A stretch of 41,688 bases of DNA from positions 1 through 41,688 of the forward strand of contig NZ_QJTK01000021.1 of assembly GCF_003217355.1 (NCBI RefSeq), written 5' to 3'. Under the pieces are notes generated by a model. The model ran no database searches. It saw only the letters and a program-made list of their open reading frames with translations, and had not been told where the DNA came from. The DNA comes from Rhodobacter viridis. GTDB taxonomy: Bacteria > Pseudomonadota > Alphaproteobacteria > Rhodobacterales > Rhodobacteraceae. A program made the position numbers and the translations under genes. Below, in pieces: positions 7,755 through 15,877 of the stretch (within the stretch, counting starts at the first letter, position 1; each line of letters starts with the position of its first letter).

Positions 7755-7922
7755 ATGGCGAAGCCGACGACGATCAAGATCCGTCTGAACTCGACGGCGG
7801 GCACCGGGCACTTCTATGTGACCAAGAAGAATGCCCGTACCATGACCGAGAAGATGACGGCCAACAAGTATGACCCGGTTGTGCGCAAGCACGTCGAGTA
7901 CAAGGAAGGCAAGATCAAGTAA
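7755..7922 (+). CDS. rpmG: 50S ribosomal protein L33
   Basis: This 55-residue protein of the large ribosomal subunit starts [18 protein letters not shown], continues [16 protein letters not shown] and ends [10 protein letters not shown], the standard L33 pattern. The paired Cys-x-x-Cys zinc motifs found in some L33 forms are absent, so this is the zinc-independent type. The start has GGGAGACTGAGA upstream. It has its own promoter and a strong UUCG terminator, so it is a single-gene unit. Confidence 0.97.
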   Translation: MAKPTTIKIRLNSTAGTGHFYVTKKNARTMTEKMTANKYDPVVRKHVEYKEGKIK

Positions 7923-7948
7923 GATCTTGTCCGCCCGCACGGGTTCAG

Positions 7949-7972
7949 GGCCGTCCTTCGGGGCGGCCTTTT
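7949..7972 (+). terminator. Rho-independent terminator of rpmG
   Basis: GGCCGTCC-TTCG-GGGCGGCC forms an 8-bp stem with a UUCG tetraloop followed by TTTT, 26 bp after the rpmG stop. It may also serve the convergent gene that ends at 7994. Confidence 0.85.
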
Positions 7973-7993
7973 GCTTTGCCGGTGGGTCACGGG

Positions 7994-8731
7994 TCATATC
8001 AACAGCAGCGTGACGACGAAGACGGCGGTGAAGATCGCCCCCGCGATGGTCCAGAGTGTCGGGCGCCGCGTCAGGTCGGCAAACGGCGTCGGAACGGGCA
8101 GGTCGTGTCTGTGCGGCGGGTCCGTGCCACTCTCCCGCGCGCGTTTTCGATCTTTCGGGGCGGCCGTCGTTTCCGGGATCTCGCTCTCGGGCGGGGGGCG
8201 CGCGCCATGGGGATGGGGCAGAACCGGGGGCGGATGCGGGGCATGCGGGTCGAAGCCGTCATCCGGTGCCGACAGCAGCGGCGCGGGTGGATCGTCGTGA
8301 TGCGGCTCCGCGCGCCGATGCGCGCCGGGCAGGGCGCGGGTGGCGGCCTGTTGCGCCAGAACCGACTGCAGGGCCGTCGTGTCGACGCCCAGCATCTGCG
8401 CCGCAACAAGCGACATCGGCGTTGCCGCGCTGCCCTGTGAACTGGGCGTTGCAGTCCCGGCCAGCGCTTCGGCGGTGAGGGTTGCGGCCTTTGCCAGAGC
8501 CTCGGCGGCGCCGCGCTCGGGCGTGGCCCCCGGCAAGGGCAGCGATCCCGCACCTTGAGGTTGGGTGGTCTGGGGTTGCGCGGCCGCATCCGGGCGCGGG
8601 GCGCCCTGCGGCAGCTCTGCGAGCGCGTTTTGCATGTGTCGCTGCAGCTGGGCGCCTTGCGGCAGGGACAGGGAATGCACGCCCGCGGGCAACGGGCTCG
8701 GTGTGACAGGCGAAGGCAGGGGCGTCAGCAT
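7994..8731 (-). CDS. Pro/Ala-rich tail-anchored membrane protein
   Basis: This 245-residue protein belongs to no family I recognise. The first 215 residues are low-complexity, rich in Pro, Ala and Gln, with a His/Pro-rich stretch near 160-180 (PHAPHPPPVLPHPH). The last 20 residues, LWTIAGAIFTAVFVVTLLLI, form a single hydrophobic helix that ends exactly at the stop, preceded by Arg and Thr (DLTRRPT). This makes it a C-terminally anchored protein with a cytoplasmic or extended domain. It converges with rpmG across a shared terminator and precedes nothing obvious. High GC allows long spurious frames, but the terminal helix and position support it being real. Confidence 0.6.
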   Translation of the reverse strand: MLTPLPSPVTPSPLPAGVHSLSLPQGAQLQRHMQNALAELPQGAPRPDAAAQPQTTQPQGAGSLPLPGATPERGAAEALAKAATLTAEALAGTATPSSQGSAATPMSLVAAQMLGVDTTALQSVLAQQAATRALPGAHRRAEPHHDDPPAPLLSAPDDGFDPHAPHPPPVLPHPHGARPPPESEIPETTAAPKDRKRARESGTDPPHRHDLPVPTPFADLTRRPTLWTIAGAIFTAVFVVTLLLI

Positions 8732-8788
8732 GTGCAGGCCTCGGACAACGACGATGCCCGAGGATGACAGGATTTGGTGAACGGCGGG

Positions 8789-11700
8789 TTAAACCCTGCC
8801 GGGCAGAGCCTCGGGCTCGGGGCGCGGTGGCCGGGGCGGCGCTTTCACACCGAAGACGGCGCAATAGAGCGCCGGCGCGAAGACCAGCGTGATCAGCGTT
8901 CCGGCGATGATCCCCCCCATCATCGCGAAGGCCATCGGCGCCCAGAACACCTCGCGCGAGATCGGGATCAGCGCCAGCGAGGCCGCCGCCGCGGTCAGCA
9001 GGATCGGCCGGGCCCGGCTGTCCGAGGCCTCGAATACCGCGTCCCAATGGCTGCGCCCGGCCTCGATCAGCTCCTCGACCTCGGCCATCAGGATCAGCGA
9101 ATTGCGGATCAGGATGCCGACAAGCGCCAGCACGCCCAGAATCGCGACGAAGCCGAGCGGTTGGCCCGAGGGCAGCATGGCCGCGACGACGCCGATCAGG
9201 CCGAGCGGCGCGACGGCCAGCACGATGAACATCAGCCGGAAGCTTTGCATCTGCACCATGACGAGGGTGAGGATGATCAGCACCATCAAGGGCACGACGG
9301 CGACGATCGGGGCCTGACTTTCGCCGCTCGACTCTGCCACGCCGCCCGGCTCGATCGTCGTTCCGGCGGGCAGGTTTGCCATCTGCGCGGCAATCGCCGG
9401 GGCAAGATCTCTGGTGACGGTCGCGGGCTGGTTCGCCCCCACCACCGCGGCCTTGACCGTGATCGTCGGCACCCGGTTGCGCGCATGCAGAACCGGCGGC
9501 TCCATCTGCCAATCGAGCGTCGCGAAACTGAGCAGCGGCACCGGCACGCCCGAGGGCGAGGGCAGTTGCAACGAGCCGAGCGAGGCGATCGACGACCGAT
9601 CCGCCACAGCGCCACGGGCGACGACATCGACCAGCGTCTGGCCATCGCGCAATTCGGTGACGGTGACCCCTTCGAAGAGCGTCTGCAGCGCCTGCGCCAC
9701 GTCCTTTTGCGTCAGGCCGAGCTGGCGCAGCCGTTCCTGATCCAGAACCACCCGCGCCACCCGCACCGGCTCGCCCTCGTCGATGGTGATGTTCGACAGC
9801 CGCGAATCCTGCGCCAGTTGTTCGGCCAGAGCCTGCGCCTCGGTCAGCAGAAGACCACGATCCGGCCCCATCAGCCGGTATTGCACCGGCTTGCCGACGG
9901 GCGGTCCAAGCTCGATCAGTTTCGAGAACACGTCGATACCCGGCAGTTTCGCGGCATGGTCCGCCAAGGCTGCGCGCAGGGCGTTGCGATCTTCGAGCCC
10001 CTTTGTCATCACGACGATCTGGCCGATGAAGGGCACCGGCGTCGGCGCGTCGAGCGACAGCAGGAACCGCGGCGAGGACCGCCCGACATAGGTCGTCCAA
10101 TAGGCGGCCTCGGGTCGGGTGGCGAGCCATTGATCCAGTTCGGCCATCGCGGCATCGGTCGCGGCAATCGCCGAATTCTGCCGCATCGTCACGTCGATCA
10201 GCAACTCGGGCCGGTCGGAGGCGGGGAAGAACTGCTGCTCGATATGGCGCATGCCGTAAAGCGCGGTGCCAAAAAGCGCCACCGTCAGCACGATGGTCAG
10301 CCATTTCGCCCGCATCGCCCCGCGCAGAAGCCCGTGGAAGGCGCGGCGCAACAGACCCGGGGTCGGATCGTGATGCGGCATCGTCTTTGGCAGGAAGGTG
10401 GCCCCGATCAGCGGTGCGAAAAGGACGGCGACGACCCAGCTCAGCATCAGCGAAATCGCGATGACGTAGAACAGCGAGAGCGTGTATTCCCCTGCCTGCG
10501 ACGAGTTCAGCCCGATCGGGATGAAGCCCGCGACGGTGACGAGCGTGCCCGACAGCATCGGGAAGGCGATCGAGGTCCAGGCGTGCGCGGCGGCCTTGGC
10601 AATCGAATCCCCGGCCTCGAGCCGCGCGATCATCGTTTCGATGGCGATCATCGCATCATCGACCAGAAGCCCGAGCGCGATGATCAGGGCACCGAGCGAG
10701 ATCCGTTGCAGCGTCACCCCCATGCCGTCAAGAATGACGAAGGTCAGCGCCAGCACGAGCGGGATCGACATCGTGACAACGAGCCCAGCCCGCCAGCCGA
10801 GCGAGATGAAGGAGACGATGAGCACGATCGCCACCGCCTCGGCCAGCGAGCGCAGGAAGTGGTTGACCGACTCCTCGACCACCCGCGGCTGATCGGCAAC
10901 CTTGTGCAACTCGATCCCCACCGGCAATTCGGTGGCGATCCGGTCCATCAGCGCCGTCAGCTCCGCCCCGAATTCGAGGATGTTGGCGCCCTGTTTCATG
11001 CCGATGATCAGCCCCACGGCGGGCTTGCCGTTGTAGCGGAAAAGATCGCCCGGCGGATCTTCGAAGCCGGCGCGGACGGTGGCGACATCGGAGAGGCGAA
11101 AGAAGATCTCGCCCACGCGCAAGGGCGCGGCGGCCAGTTCCTCGGCATCGGCAAAGCGGCCCGACATCCGCACGGCGACCAGCTCATCCTCGGTCCGGAT
11201 CACGCCCGAGGGCACGATGGCGTTCTGCGCGGCGAGCGTGCCCAGCACCTGCGCCTGATCCAGCCCCAGCGCGGCCAGCTTGCGGGCGGAAAATTCCACA
11301 TGCACAACGGGATCTTGCGTGCCAATGAGCTCAACCTTGCCCGCCGCCTTCAGCGTCAGCACCGCCGAGCGGACCTTTTCCACCCGGTCCTTGACCTCTT
11401 GCGGGGAAAACCCGTCGCTGGTGAAGGCGTAGATCGAGCCGTAGACATCGCCGAAGCTGTCGTTGAAGTAAAAACCCGCGAATTCGGCCGGGAAATCGGG
11501 ACGGATGTCGGCCATCATGTTGCGGACCTTCTGCCAGGTCCGGGTGACGGCCTCGCCCCTTGTTTCGGGGGTCAGTTCGATCTGCACCACGGCGCGGCCC
11601 GGGAAGGTTTCCGAGCGGGTGAATTTCAGGTTCGGCAGTTCCTGCAGCTTCTTCTCGATCCGGTCGGTGACCTGTTCGCGCGTCTCCTCGGCGGTGGCGC

Positions 11701-11863
11701 CTGGCAGGACCGCGGTCACGATCATGATCTTGATGGTGAAGGAGGGGTCTTCCTCGCGGCCGAGGTTGCGATAGGCCATCACCCCCGCCACGAGCGAGAC
11801 AAGGATCAGATACCAGACCATCGAGCGATGCCGCAAAGCCCAGTCGGACAGGTTGAACTTCAT
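8789..11863 (-). CDS. RND efflux transporter, inner-membrane subunit
   Basis: The 1024-residue resistance-nodulation-division pump exports substrates using the proton gradient. The N-terminal transmembrane helix follows a short amphipathic start (MKFNLSDWALRHRSMVWY) and is followed by a first periplasmic domain, then the helix bundle with GLLVDDAMIAIETMIARLEAG, carrying the Asp pair of the proton relay (about residue 400). After a second periplasmic domain comes the second helix bundle with RNSLILMAEVEELIEAG and DSRARPILLTAAAASLALIPI. Length and duplicated layout are normal for the AcrB superfamily. It is the third gene of an operon behind two adaptor genes, overlapping the previous one by 4 bases. 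The substrate is unknown. No outer-membrane channel gene or regulator is adjacent. Confidence 0.95.
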   Translation of the reverse strand: MKFNLSDWALRHRSMVWYLILVSLVAGVMAYRNLGREEDPSFTIKIMIVTAVLPGATAEETREQVTDRIEKKLQELPNLKFTRSETFPGRAVVQIELTPETRGEAVTRTWQKVRNMMADIRPDFPAEFAGFYFNDSFGDVYGSIYAFTSDGFSPQEVKDRVEKVRSAVLTLKAAGKVELIGTQDPVVHVEFSARKLAALGLDQAQVLGTLAAQNAIVPSGVIRTEDELVAVRMSGRFADAEELAAAPLRVGEIFFRLSDVATVRAGFEDPPGDLFRYNGKPAVGLIIGMKQGANILEFGAELTALMDRIATELPVGIELHKVADQPRVVEESVNHFLRSLAEAVAIVLIVSFISLGWRAGLVVTMSIPLVLALTFVILDGMGVTLQRISLGALIIALGLLVDDAMIAIETMIARLEAGDSIAKAAAHAWTSIAFPMLSGTLVTVAGFIPIGLNSSQAGEYTLSLFYVIAISLMLSWVVAVLFAPLIGATFLPKTMPHHDPTPGLLRRAFHGLLRGAMRAKWLTIVLTVALFGTALYGMRHIEQQFFPASDRPELLIDVTMRQNSAIAATDAAMAELDQWLATRPEAAYWTTYVGRSSPRFLLSLDAPTPVPFIGQIVVMTKGLEDRNALRAALADHAAKLPGIDVFSKLIELGPPVGKPVQYRLMGPDRGLLLTEAQALAEQLAQDSRLSNITIDEGEPVRVARVVLDQERLRQLGLTQKDVAQALQTLFEGVTVTELRDGQTLVDVVARGAVADRSSIASLGSLQLPSPSGVPVPLLSFATLDWQMEPPVLHARNRVPTITVKAAVVGANQPATVTRDLAPAIAAQMANLPAGTTIEPGGVAESSGESQAPIVAVVPLMVLIILTLVMVQMQSFRLMFIVLAVAPLGLIGVVAAMLPSGQPLGFVAILGVLALVGILIRNSLILMAEVEELIEAGRSHWDAVFEASDSRARPILLTAAAASLALIPISREVFWAPMAFAMMGGIIAGTLITLVFAPALYCAVFGVKAPPRPPRPEPEALPGRV

Positions 11864-12903
11864 GGCGATACCCTTGGTCCGAGGTGTTGGCCCGGTGTGA
11901 GCGAGCGGATGCCGCGGATCGCCACCTCGTCGCCGGGGGCGAGGCCGGAGGTGATGACGACGCGGTCGCCGAGAGGCTGGCCGAGGGTGACCGGCACCGC
12001 CTCGGCGCGCCGGTCGGTGCCGATGCGCCAGACGCGGAACGGCTCGGCGTCGGTCAGGATGGCGGCGGCGGGCAGGGTCAGCAGCGCGTCTTCGGGCTGA
12101 TCGAGCCTTGCGGTGACGAGCGTGCCAAGGCGGAAGGCGTGGCCGCCATCGGCAAGCGAGATCCGCAGCCGATGCGCGCGGGTCGAGGCATCGGCGACGG
12201 GCTCGATCAGCCGCAATTGACCGGGCGCGGTCAGCGCGCCATCGCCACGGGTCTCGATGGTAAAGCGGGCGTCTTTCGGCAGCACCGACAGCATGTCATC
12301 AGGCACGTCGATCACCGCCTCGCACCCGGCGGCGGTCGCCAGACGCAGGACCGGCGTGCCGGGGGTGACGACGGTGCCCGGCTCGGCCAGGATCAGGCTG
12401 ACGACGCCCGCGGTGGGCGCGGTGAGGCGGCCGAAGCGCTCGGCATCGCGCGCGCGGGTCAGATCGGCGCGGGCCGAGGCGACGCTGGCGCGCGCGGCGG
12501 CGGCCTTGGCCTCGGCAGCTTCGAGCGCAGCTTGCGGCGCGACCCCGCGGCGGCTGAGCTCTTGCGCCCGCGCAAGGCTTTGGGTGGCAAAATCGGATTC
12601 GGCCCGGGCCGCGCGCAGACCGGCTTCGGCGGCGGCGACATCTTCGGCCAGCGTCACCTGATCGAGCGTGGCCAGCACCTGTCCGGCGGTGACCGCGTCG
12701 CCAAGCGCGACCGGGCGTGTCTCGATCCGGCCCGCAGTCTGAAAGCCGAGCGTGGTTTCCACCTCGGCCGCGATCACGCCGGGAAAATCGCGCGAGGCGA
12801 TGGCAGAGCCGGTGACGATTTCCGAAACGACCGGGCGGGCAGGCTCTTCGGCAAGGGCTGGCGTCAGGGTCAGCAGCAGGGCCAGCAGCGGGCGGATCAT
12901 CAT
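11860..12903 (-). CDS. RND periplasmic adaptor (second copy in operon)
   Basis: The 347-residue membrane-fusion protein links the inner-membrane pump to an outer-membrane channel. The signal peptide MMIRPLLALLLTLTPALA is cleaved near AEEPARP. It is followed by a lipoyl half (GRIETRPVALGDAVTAGQVLATLDQ in outline), an Ala/Arg/Glu-rich alpha-helical hairpin (about 75-150), the second lipoyl half (GRLTAPTAGVVSLILAEPGT in outline), a beta-barrel, and a membrane-proximal domain ending in GLAPGDEVAIRGIRSL. No lipobox Cys is visible. It overlaps both neighbours by 4 bases, so all three genes are translationally coupled. Confidence 0.93.
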   Translation of the reverse strand: MMIRPLLALLLTLTPALAEEPARPVVSEIVTGSAIASRDFPGVIAAEVETTLGFQTAGRIETRPVALGDAVTAGQVLATLDQVTLAEDVAAAEAGLRAARAESDFATQSLARAQELSRRGVAPQAALEAAEAKAAAARASVASARADLTRARDAERFGRLTAPTAGVVSLILAEPGTVVTPGTPVLRLATAAGCEAVIDVPDDMLSVLPKDARFTIETRGDGALTAPGQLRLIEPVADASTRAHRLRISLADGGHAFRLGTLVTARLDQPEDALLTLPAAAILTDAEPFRVWRIGTDRRAEAVPVTLGQPLGDRVVITSGLAPGDEVAIRGIRSLTPGQHLGPRVSP

Positions 12904-13979
12904 GGTGTCGTCTCCGTCGCGGTGACGGCGCGGCCGGGGTAAAGCAGATGCGCGCCGCGGGACACGACCAGCGCGCCTTCGGAAATCCCCTCGGCCACGT
13001 CGATGCCGCGATCGGTGTAGCGCGAGACCCGCACCGGGCGCAGTTCGGCCCGTTTGCTGTCGGGATCGATGGTCCAGACCGCCGGTCCGCCGTCCTTCGT
13101 GACCAGAACCGTCCAGGGCAGCGCCATCGCCGAGCCAAGCGGCAGGTCGATGACGGCGACGATCGCCGTGCCGAGGCCCGGGGCCATGGCGCCGTCGCGC
13201 AGCTTGCCCTTGACCCGGACCGTGCCGGTGGCGCCCGCGACAAGCGGCGCGATTTCGGTGACCACAGCCTCAAGCGGTGCCCCCGTGCCTTCGACCGGGC
13301 GCAGCGTTACGGTGCGGTCGCGAAAGCGGTCGAGGGCGGGGAAATCAGGAACATAAAAGACCGCCTCGCGCGCGCCGTCGCGGGCGATGGTCAGCACGGT
13401 CTGCGCCGCGCCGACGATCTGGCCAGGTTCGGCCGAGCGCGCGGTGACGATGCCCGCGGCGGGGGCGGTCAGCGTGCAATCGGCCAGTGTCTGGCGTGCT
13501 TTGGACAGCCCGGCCTGGGCCTGATCCTGCGCCGAGCGGGCCGAGAGCGCCGCCTCGGTCGCGGCGTCAAGCGCGGCTTGCGTCGCGGCGCCGCGCTGGG
13601 TCAGCTCGGCCGCGCGGGCCAGCGCCTGTTCCGCCTGCGTCAGCATTGCCGCCGCGGCATCGGCCTGCGCCTTGGCCCCGCGCAGCGCCGCGGCAGCCTG
13701 CGTCGGATCAAGCTCCGCCAGCACCTGCCCGGCCTCGACCTGCGCGCCCACCTGCACCGACAGGGTGACGATCCGCCCGCCCGAGCGAAACCCCACCGGC
13801 ACGGCCTCGGCCGGTTCGATGCTGCCCGACAGCTCGTAATGCAGGAAGACCGGCGCGGTATGGGCGGTGACAAGCTCGACCGCAAGCGGCGTTTCCGCGC
13901 CAAGCGGCGGCGCCAGAGCGATCAGGCCGGCCAGCACGGCGGCTGGCAGGACAGGACCTTGCGGCGCGGTCTTGCGCAT
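12900..13979 (-). CDS. RND periplasmic adaptor (first gene of operon)
   Basis: This is a second adaptor of the same family (359 residues from this start), similar in layout to the one downstream. Signal peptide: VLPAAVLAGLIALAPPLGA. Then SGGRIVTLSVQVGAQVEAGQ (lipoyl), a long Ala/Gln-rich hairpin, CTLTAPAAGIVTARSAEPGQ (second lipoyl half), barrel and C-terminal domain. ATG codons at 13982 and 13979 both follow AAGGGAGAG; a longer frame to 14288 has no such site and reads low-complexity sequence, so I rejected it. Two adaptors before one pump suggests a hetero-oligomeric adaptor ring, as known for some VexF/TriABC-like systems, or a recent duplication. Confidence 0.92.
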   Translation of the reverse strand: MRKTAPQGPVLPAAVLAGLIALAPPLGAETPLAVELVTAHTAPVFLHYELSGSIEPAEAVPVGFRSGGRIVTLSVQVGAQVEAGQVLAELDPTQAAAALRGAKAQADAAAAMLTQAEQALARAAELTQRGAATQAALDAATEAALSARSAQDQAQAGLSKARQTLADCTLTAPAAGIVTARSAEPGQIVGAAQTVLTIARDGAREAVFYVPDFPALDRFRDRTVTLRPVEGTGAPLEAVVTEIAPLVAGATGTVRVKGKLRDGAMAPGLGTAIVAVIDLPLGSAMALPWTVLVTKDGGPAVWTIDPDSKRAELRPVRVSRYTDRGIDVAEGISEGALVVSRGAHLLYPGRAVTATETTP

Positions 13980-14125
13980 CATCTCTCCCTTCGCGGCGGG
14001 CCGGAGCCTTCGGATTCTTCCGATTCGCGAAATTCTCTCCGGTCGTTGTGGCGATAATAGGACAGGAAAGCTGCCAAGGAAGCGTTGATGCGCCCGCGCT
14101 GCCGTGTCGTTGCGGCAAAACGAAC

Positions 14126-14145
14126 GGCGCCCCCGAAGGGGCGCC
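14126..14145 (-). terminator. Rho-independent terminator after sulfate-binding gene
   Basis: GGCGCCCC and GGGGCGCC pair in an 8-bp stem with a TTCG-type tetraloop. On the reverse strand it is followed by GTTCGTTTTG. It lies 21 bp after the stop at 14167. Confidence 0.8.
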
Positions 14146-14166
14146 GGGATTTGTGTCGGGCGGGGC

Positions 14167-15282
14167 TTATTTCGCCGTGTAGATCTGGTCGAAGATGCCG
14201 CCGTCGCCGAAATGCTCGGGCTGCGCTTTCGCCCAGCCGCCGAAATGCGCGATGTCCACAAGCTCCAGTTTCGGGAACCGCGCCACATCGGCCGGATCGG
14301 CTTTCGACGTGTCCCAGGCGCGGTAGAAGTTCTTGTAGGCGATCGCCTGCCCCTCGGGGCTGTAGAGGAAGTTCAGATAGGCCGTCGCCAGTTCCTTTTG
14401 TTCGTCATTGGCGATGTTGCCCTCGACCAGCGCCACCGGCGGCTCGGCCAGAACCGAGACCGAAGGCACGACGATGTCGAACTGATCGTCGCCGAGTTCC
14501 TTCAGCGACAGATAGGCCTCGTTTTCCCAGGCCAGCAGCACATCGCCGATGCCGCGCTGGGCGAAGGTCGTCGTCGCGCCGCGGGCGCCGCTGTCGAGGA
14601 CCGGCACATGGGCGAAGAGTTCATGCTCGAATGCCTTCGGATCCTTGCCGTTCTTCTCGGCCCAGGCCCAGGCGGCCAGATAGTTCCAGCGCGCCCCGCC
14701 CGAGGTCTTCGGGTTCGGCGTGATCACCTCGACCCCGTCCTTGACCAGATCGCCCCAGTCCTTGATCCCCTTCGGGTTGCCTTCGCGCACCAGGAAGACG
14801 ATCGTCGAGGTATAGGGCGAGGAATTGTGCGGCAGCGTGCCCTGCCAATCCTTCGGCAGCTTGCCCGCCTTGGCGATCTTGTCGATGTCCGAGGCCAGCG
14901 CAAGGGTGACAACCTGCGCATTCAGCCCCTCGATCACCGCGCGGGCCTGTGCACCCGAGCCGCCGTGCGAGGTTTCGATCTGCGGCGCGTCATGGCCCTG
15001 CGCGGCCCACCAGTCGGCGAAGGCGGCGTTGATGTCGCGATAAAGTTCACGCGTCGGGTCGTAGCTGACATTGAGCAACGATTCGGCCTTGGCTTGCGGG
15101 GCGACGGTGAGGCTGGCCAGAACCAGCGCCAGAAGGGCCGTGGTGCTGCGCGCGAGGCGGGAGATCGGCCAGCCGATCAGGCGGCGGTTGCCATCCGCAA
15201 TGGTGACGCGGCCGTCGGAGTGATCGGCGGTTTTCACACCCTGTGCGGTGATGTGGCGGGAGAGCGAAATCGTGGTCAGCAT
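14167..15282 (-). CDS. sbp: Sulfate ABC transporter periplasmic binding protein
   Basis: The 371-residue protein captures sulfate or thiosulfate in the periplasm for the CysTWA-type importer. Family markers: [17 protein letters not shown] at the start of the mature protein, [60 protein letters not shown] and [16 protein letters not shown]. The mature part begins after [16 protein letters not shown]. The 41 residues before that signal are unusually long and polar, so translation might really begin further in. No permease or ATPase gene is adjacent; terminators and other genes flank it, so it is a stand-alone unit. A 42-codon leader frame ends 12 bp upstream. Confidence 0.93.
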   Translation of the reverse strand: MLTTISLSRHITAQGVKTADHSDGRVTIADGNRRLIGWPISRLARSTTALLALVLASLTVAPQAKAESLLNVSYDPTRELYRDINAAFADWWAAQGHDAPQIETSHGGSGAQARAVIEGLNAQVVTLALASDIDKIAKAGKLPKDWQGTLPHNSSPYTSTIVFLVREGNPKGIKDWGDLVKDGVEVITPNPKTSGGARWNYLAAWAWAEKNGKDPKAFEHELFAHVPVLDSGARGATTTFAQRGIGDVLLAWENEAYLSLKELGDDQFDIVVPSVSVLAEPPVALVEGNIANDEQKELATAYLNFLYSPEGQAIAYKNFYRAWDTSKADPADVARFPKLELVDIAHFGGWAKAQPEHFGDGGIFDQIYTAK

Positions 15283-15294
15283 GGTGTCTCTCGA

Positions 15295-15423
15295 TCAGGA
15301 AAGGGGTTGCGAAAGCGGATGTGCCGGGAGGTGGCCCAGATGACGCGGTCCCAGGCAGGTCATCTGTCCCCGCATCGGCGCACGCAGGCTTGCGGCGGGA
15401 GCGGTCTGAGCATGGCGGATCAT
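15295..15423 (-). CDS. Possible 42-residue leader peptide of sbp
   Basis: This short frame starts at 15423 with an excellent ribosome site (AAGGAG, 6-base spacing) and stops 12 bp before the sulfate-binding gene. It begins MIRHAQTAPAASLRAP and continues MTCLGPRHLGHLPAHP, with one Cys near the middle and clustered His and Pro. Its own start signal is stronger than that of the downstream gene (only GAGA before 15282), so the two are probably coupled. A role as regulatory leader peptide, perhaps sensing cysteine or sulfur status, is inference from position only. It could also be a chance frame. Confidence 0.45.
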   Translation of the reverse strand: MIRHAQTAPAASLRAPMRGQMTCLGPRHLGHLPAHPLSQPLS

Positions 15424-15463
15424 CGGCGTCTCCTTTCCGGCGGGTGATCAACGTGACACCTTA

Positions 15464-15493
15464 AATATACACAAAGTTGGTAGATATTATCAA
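15464..15493 (-). promoter_or_regulatory. Putative sbp promoter
   Basis: On the reverse strand TTGATA (15488-15493) and TATATT (15464-15469) are separated by 18 bases in an AT-rich island. Transcription would start near 15457, about 35 bases before the leader peptide start. Confidence 0.5.
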
Positions 15494-15497
15494 GGAA

Positions 15498-15526
15498 ATA
15501 ATCGCGCCTTTATTGGTCGCGATTAT
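15498..15526. promoter_or_regulatory. Perfect 9-bp inverted repeat upstream of sbp promoter
   Basis: ATAATCGCG (15498-15506) and CGCGATTAT (15518-15526) are centred 20 bp apart, two helical turns. The repeat ends four bases upstream of the predicted -35 box of sbp, where an activator such as a LysR-type sulfur regulator would bind. A second palindrome, GAATTTAATTC, lies just beyond at 15528-15538. Confidence 0.5.
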
Positions 15527-15877
15527 AGAATTTAATTCTCCGAATCCCGGTGCGACTCGGCGGCAGGGATCGCTGGCCGCGACACCCTCCGCGACGCCAA
15601 GACGACTTGACGTGCGACCCGAGGCGGGCGGAGACTTCGGGTGTTGTCGTGCCGCGCGAAAGCCCGGGTGCGGGCCCAGCAGAAGGCTCGGACACCTTTT
15701 TCCGAAGGGAAATTGCACATGACGATCCGCGACCCTGTCCACTGAAACTCCACCGCCGCCGCGTCGTCGGGGGCGTCGGCAGCGCGCAGCTGGACAGGGC
15801 GCGTTTCGCAGCAATCCGAGAGTGATCGGGCGGAGGGACGCGACGCCGGTCACGCGTGGCTCTGGGGGGGCACGAAG
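15527..15877. other. Intergenic region before RTX gene
   Basis: No gene is supported between the sbp control region and the RTX start. The AT-rich start gives way to GC-rich sequence after 15545. Short open frames on both strands lack ribosome sites and motifs. The RTX promoter should lie here but no clear -35/-10 pair was seen. Confidence 0.5.

Noticed and set aside
8774-12100. 1108-codon plus-strand open frame
   Set aside because: It is antisense to the RND pump and rich in His, Arg, Gly and Asp without domains. The pump on the other strand is unmistakable.
12900-14288. 462-codon version of the first adaptor
   Set aside because: The first 102 codons are low-complexity without a ribosome site, while the internal start has AAGGGAGAG and an immediate signal peptide.
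14104-15447. 447-codon plus-strand open frame
   Set aside because: It is antisense to the sulfate-binding gene and contains no recognisable domain.
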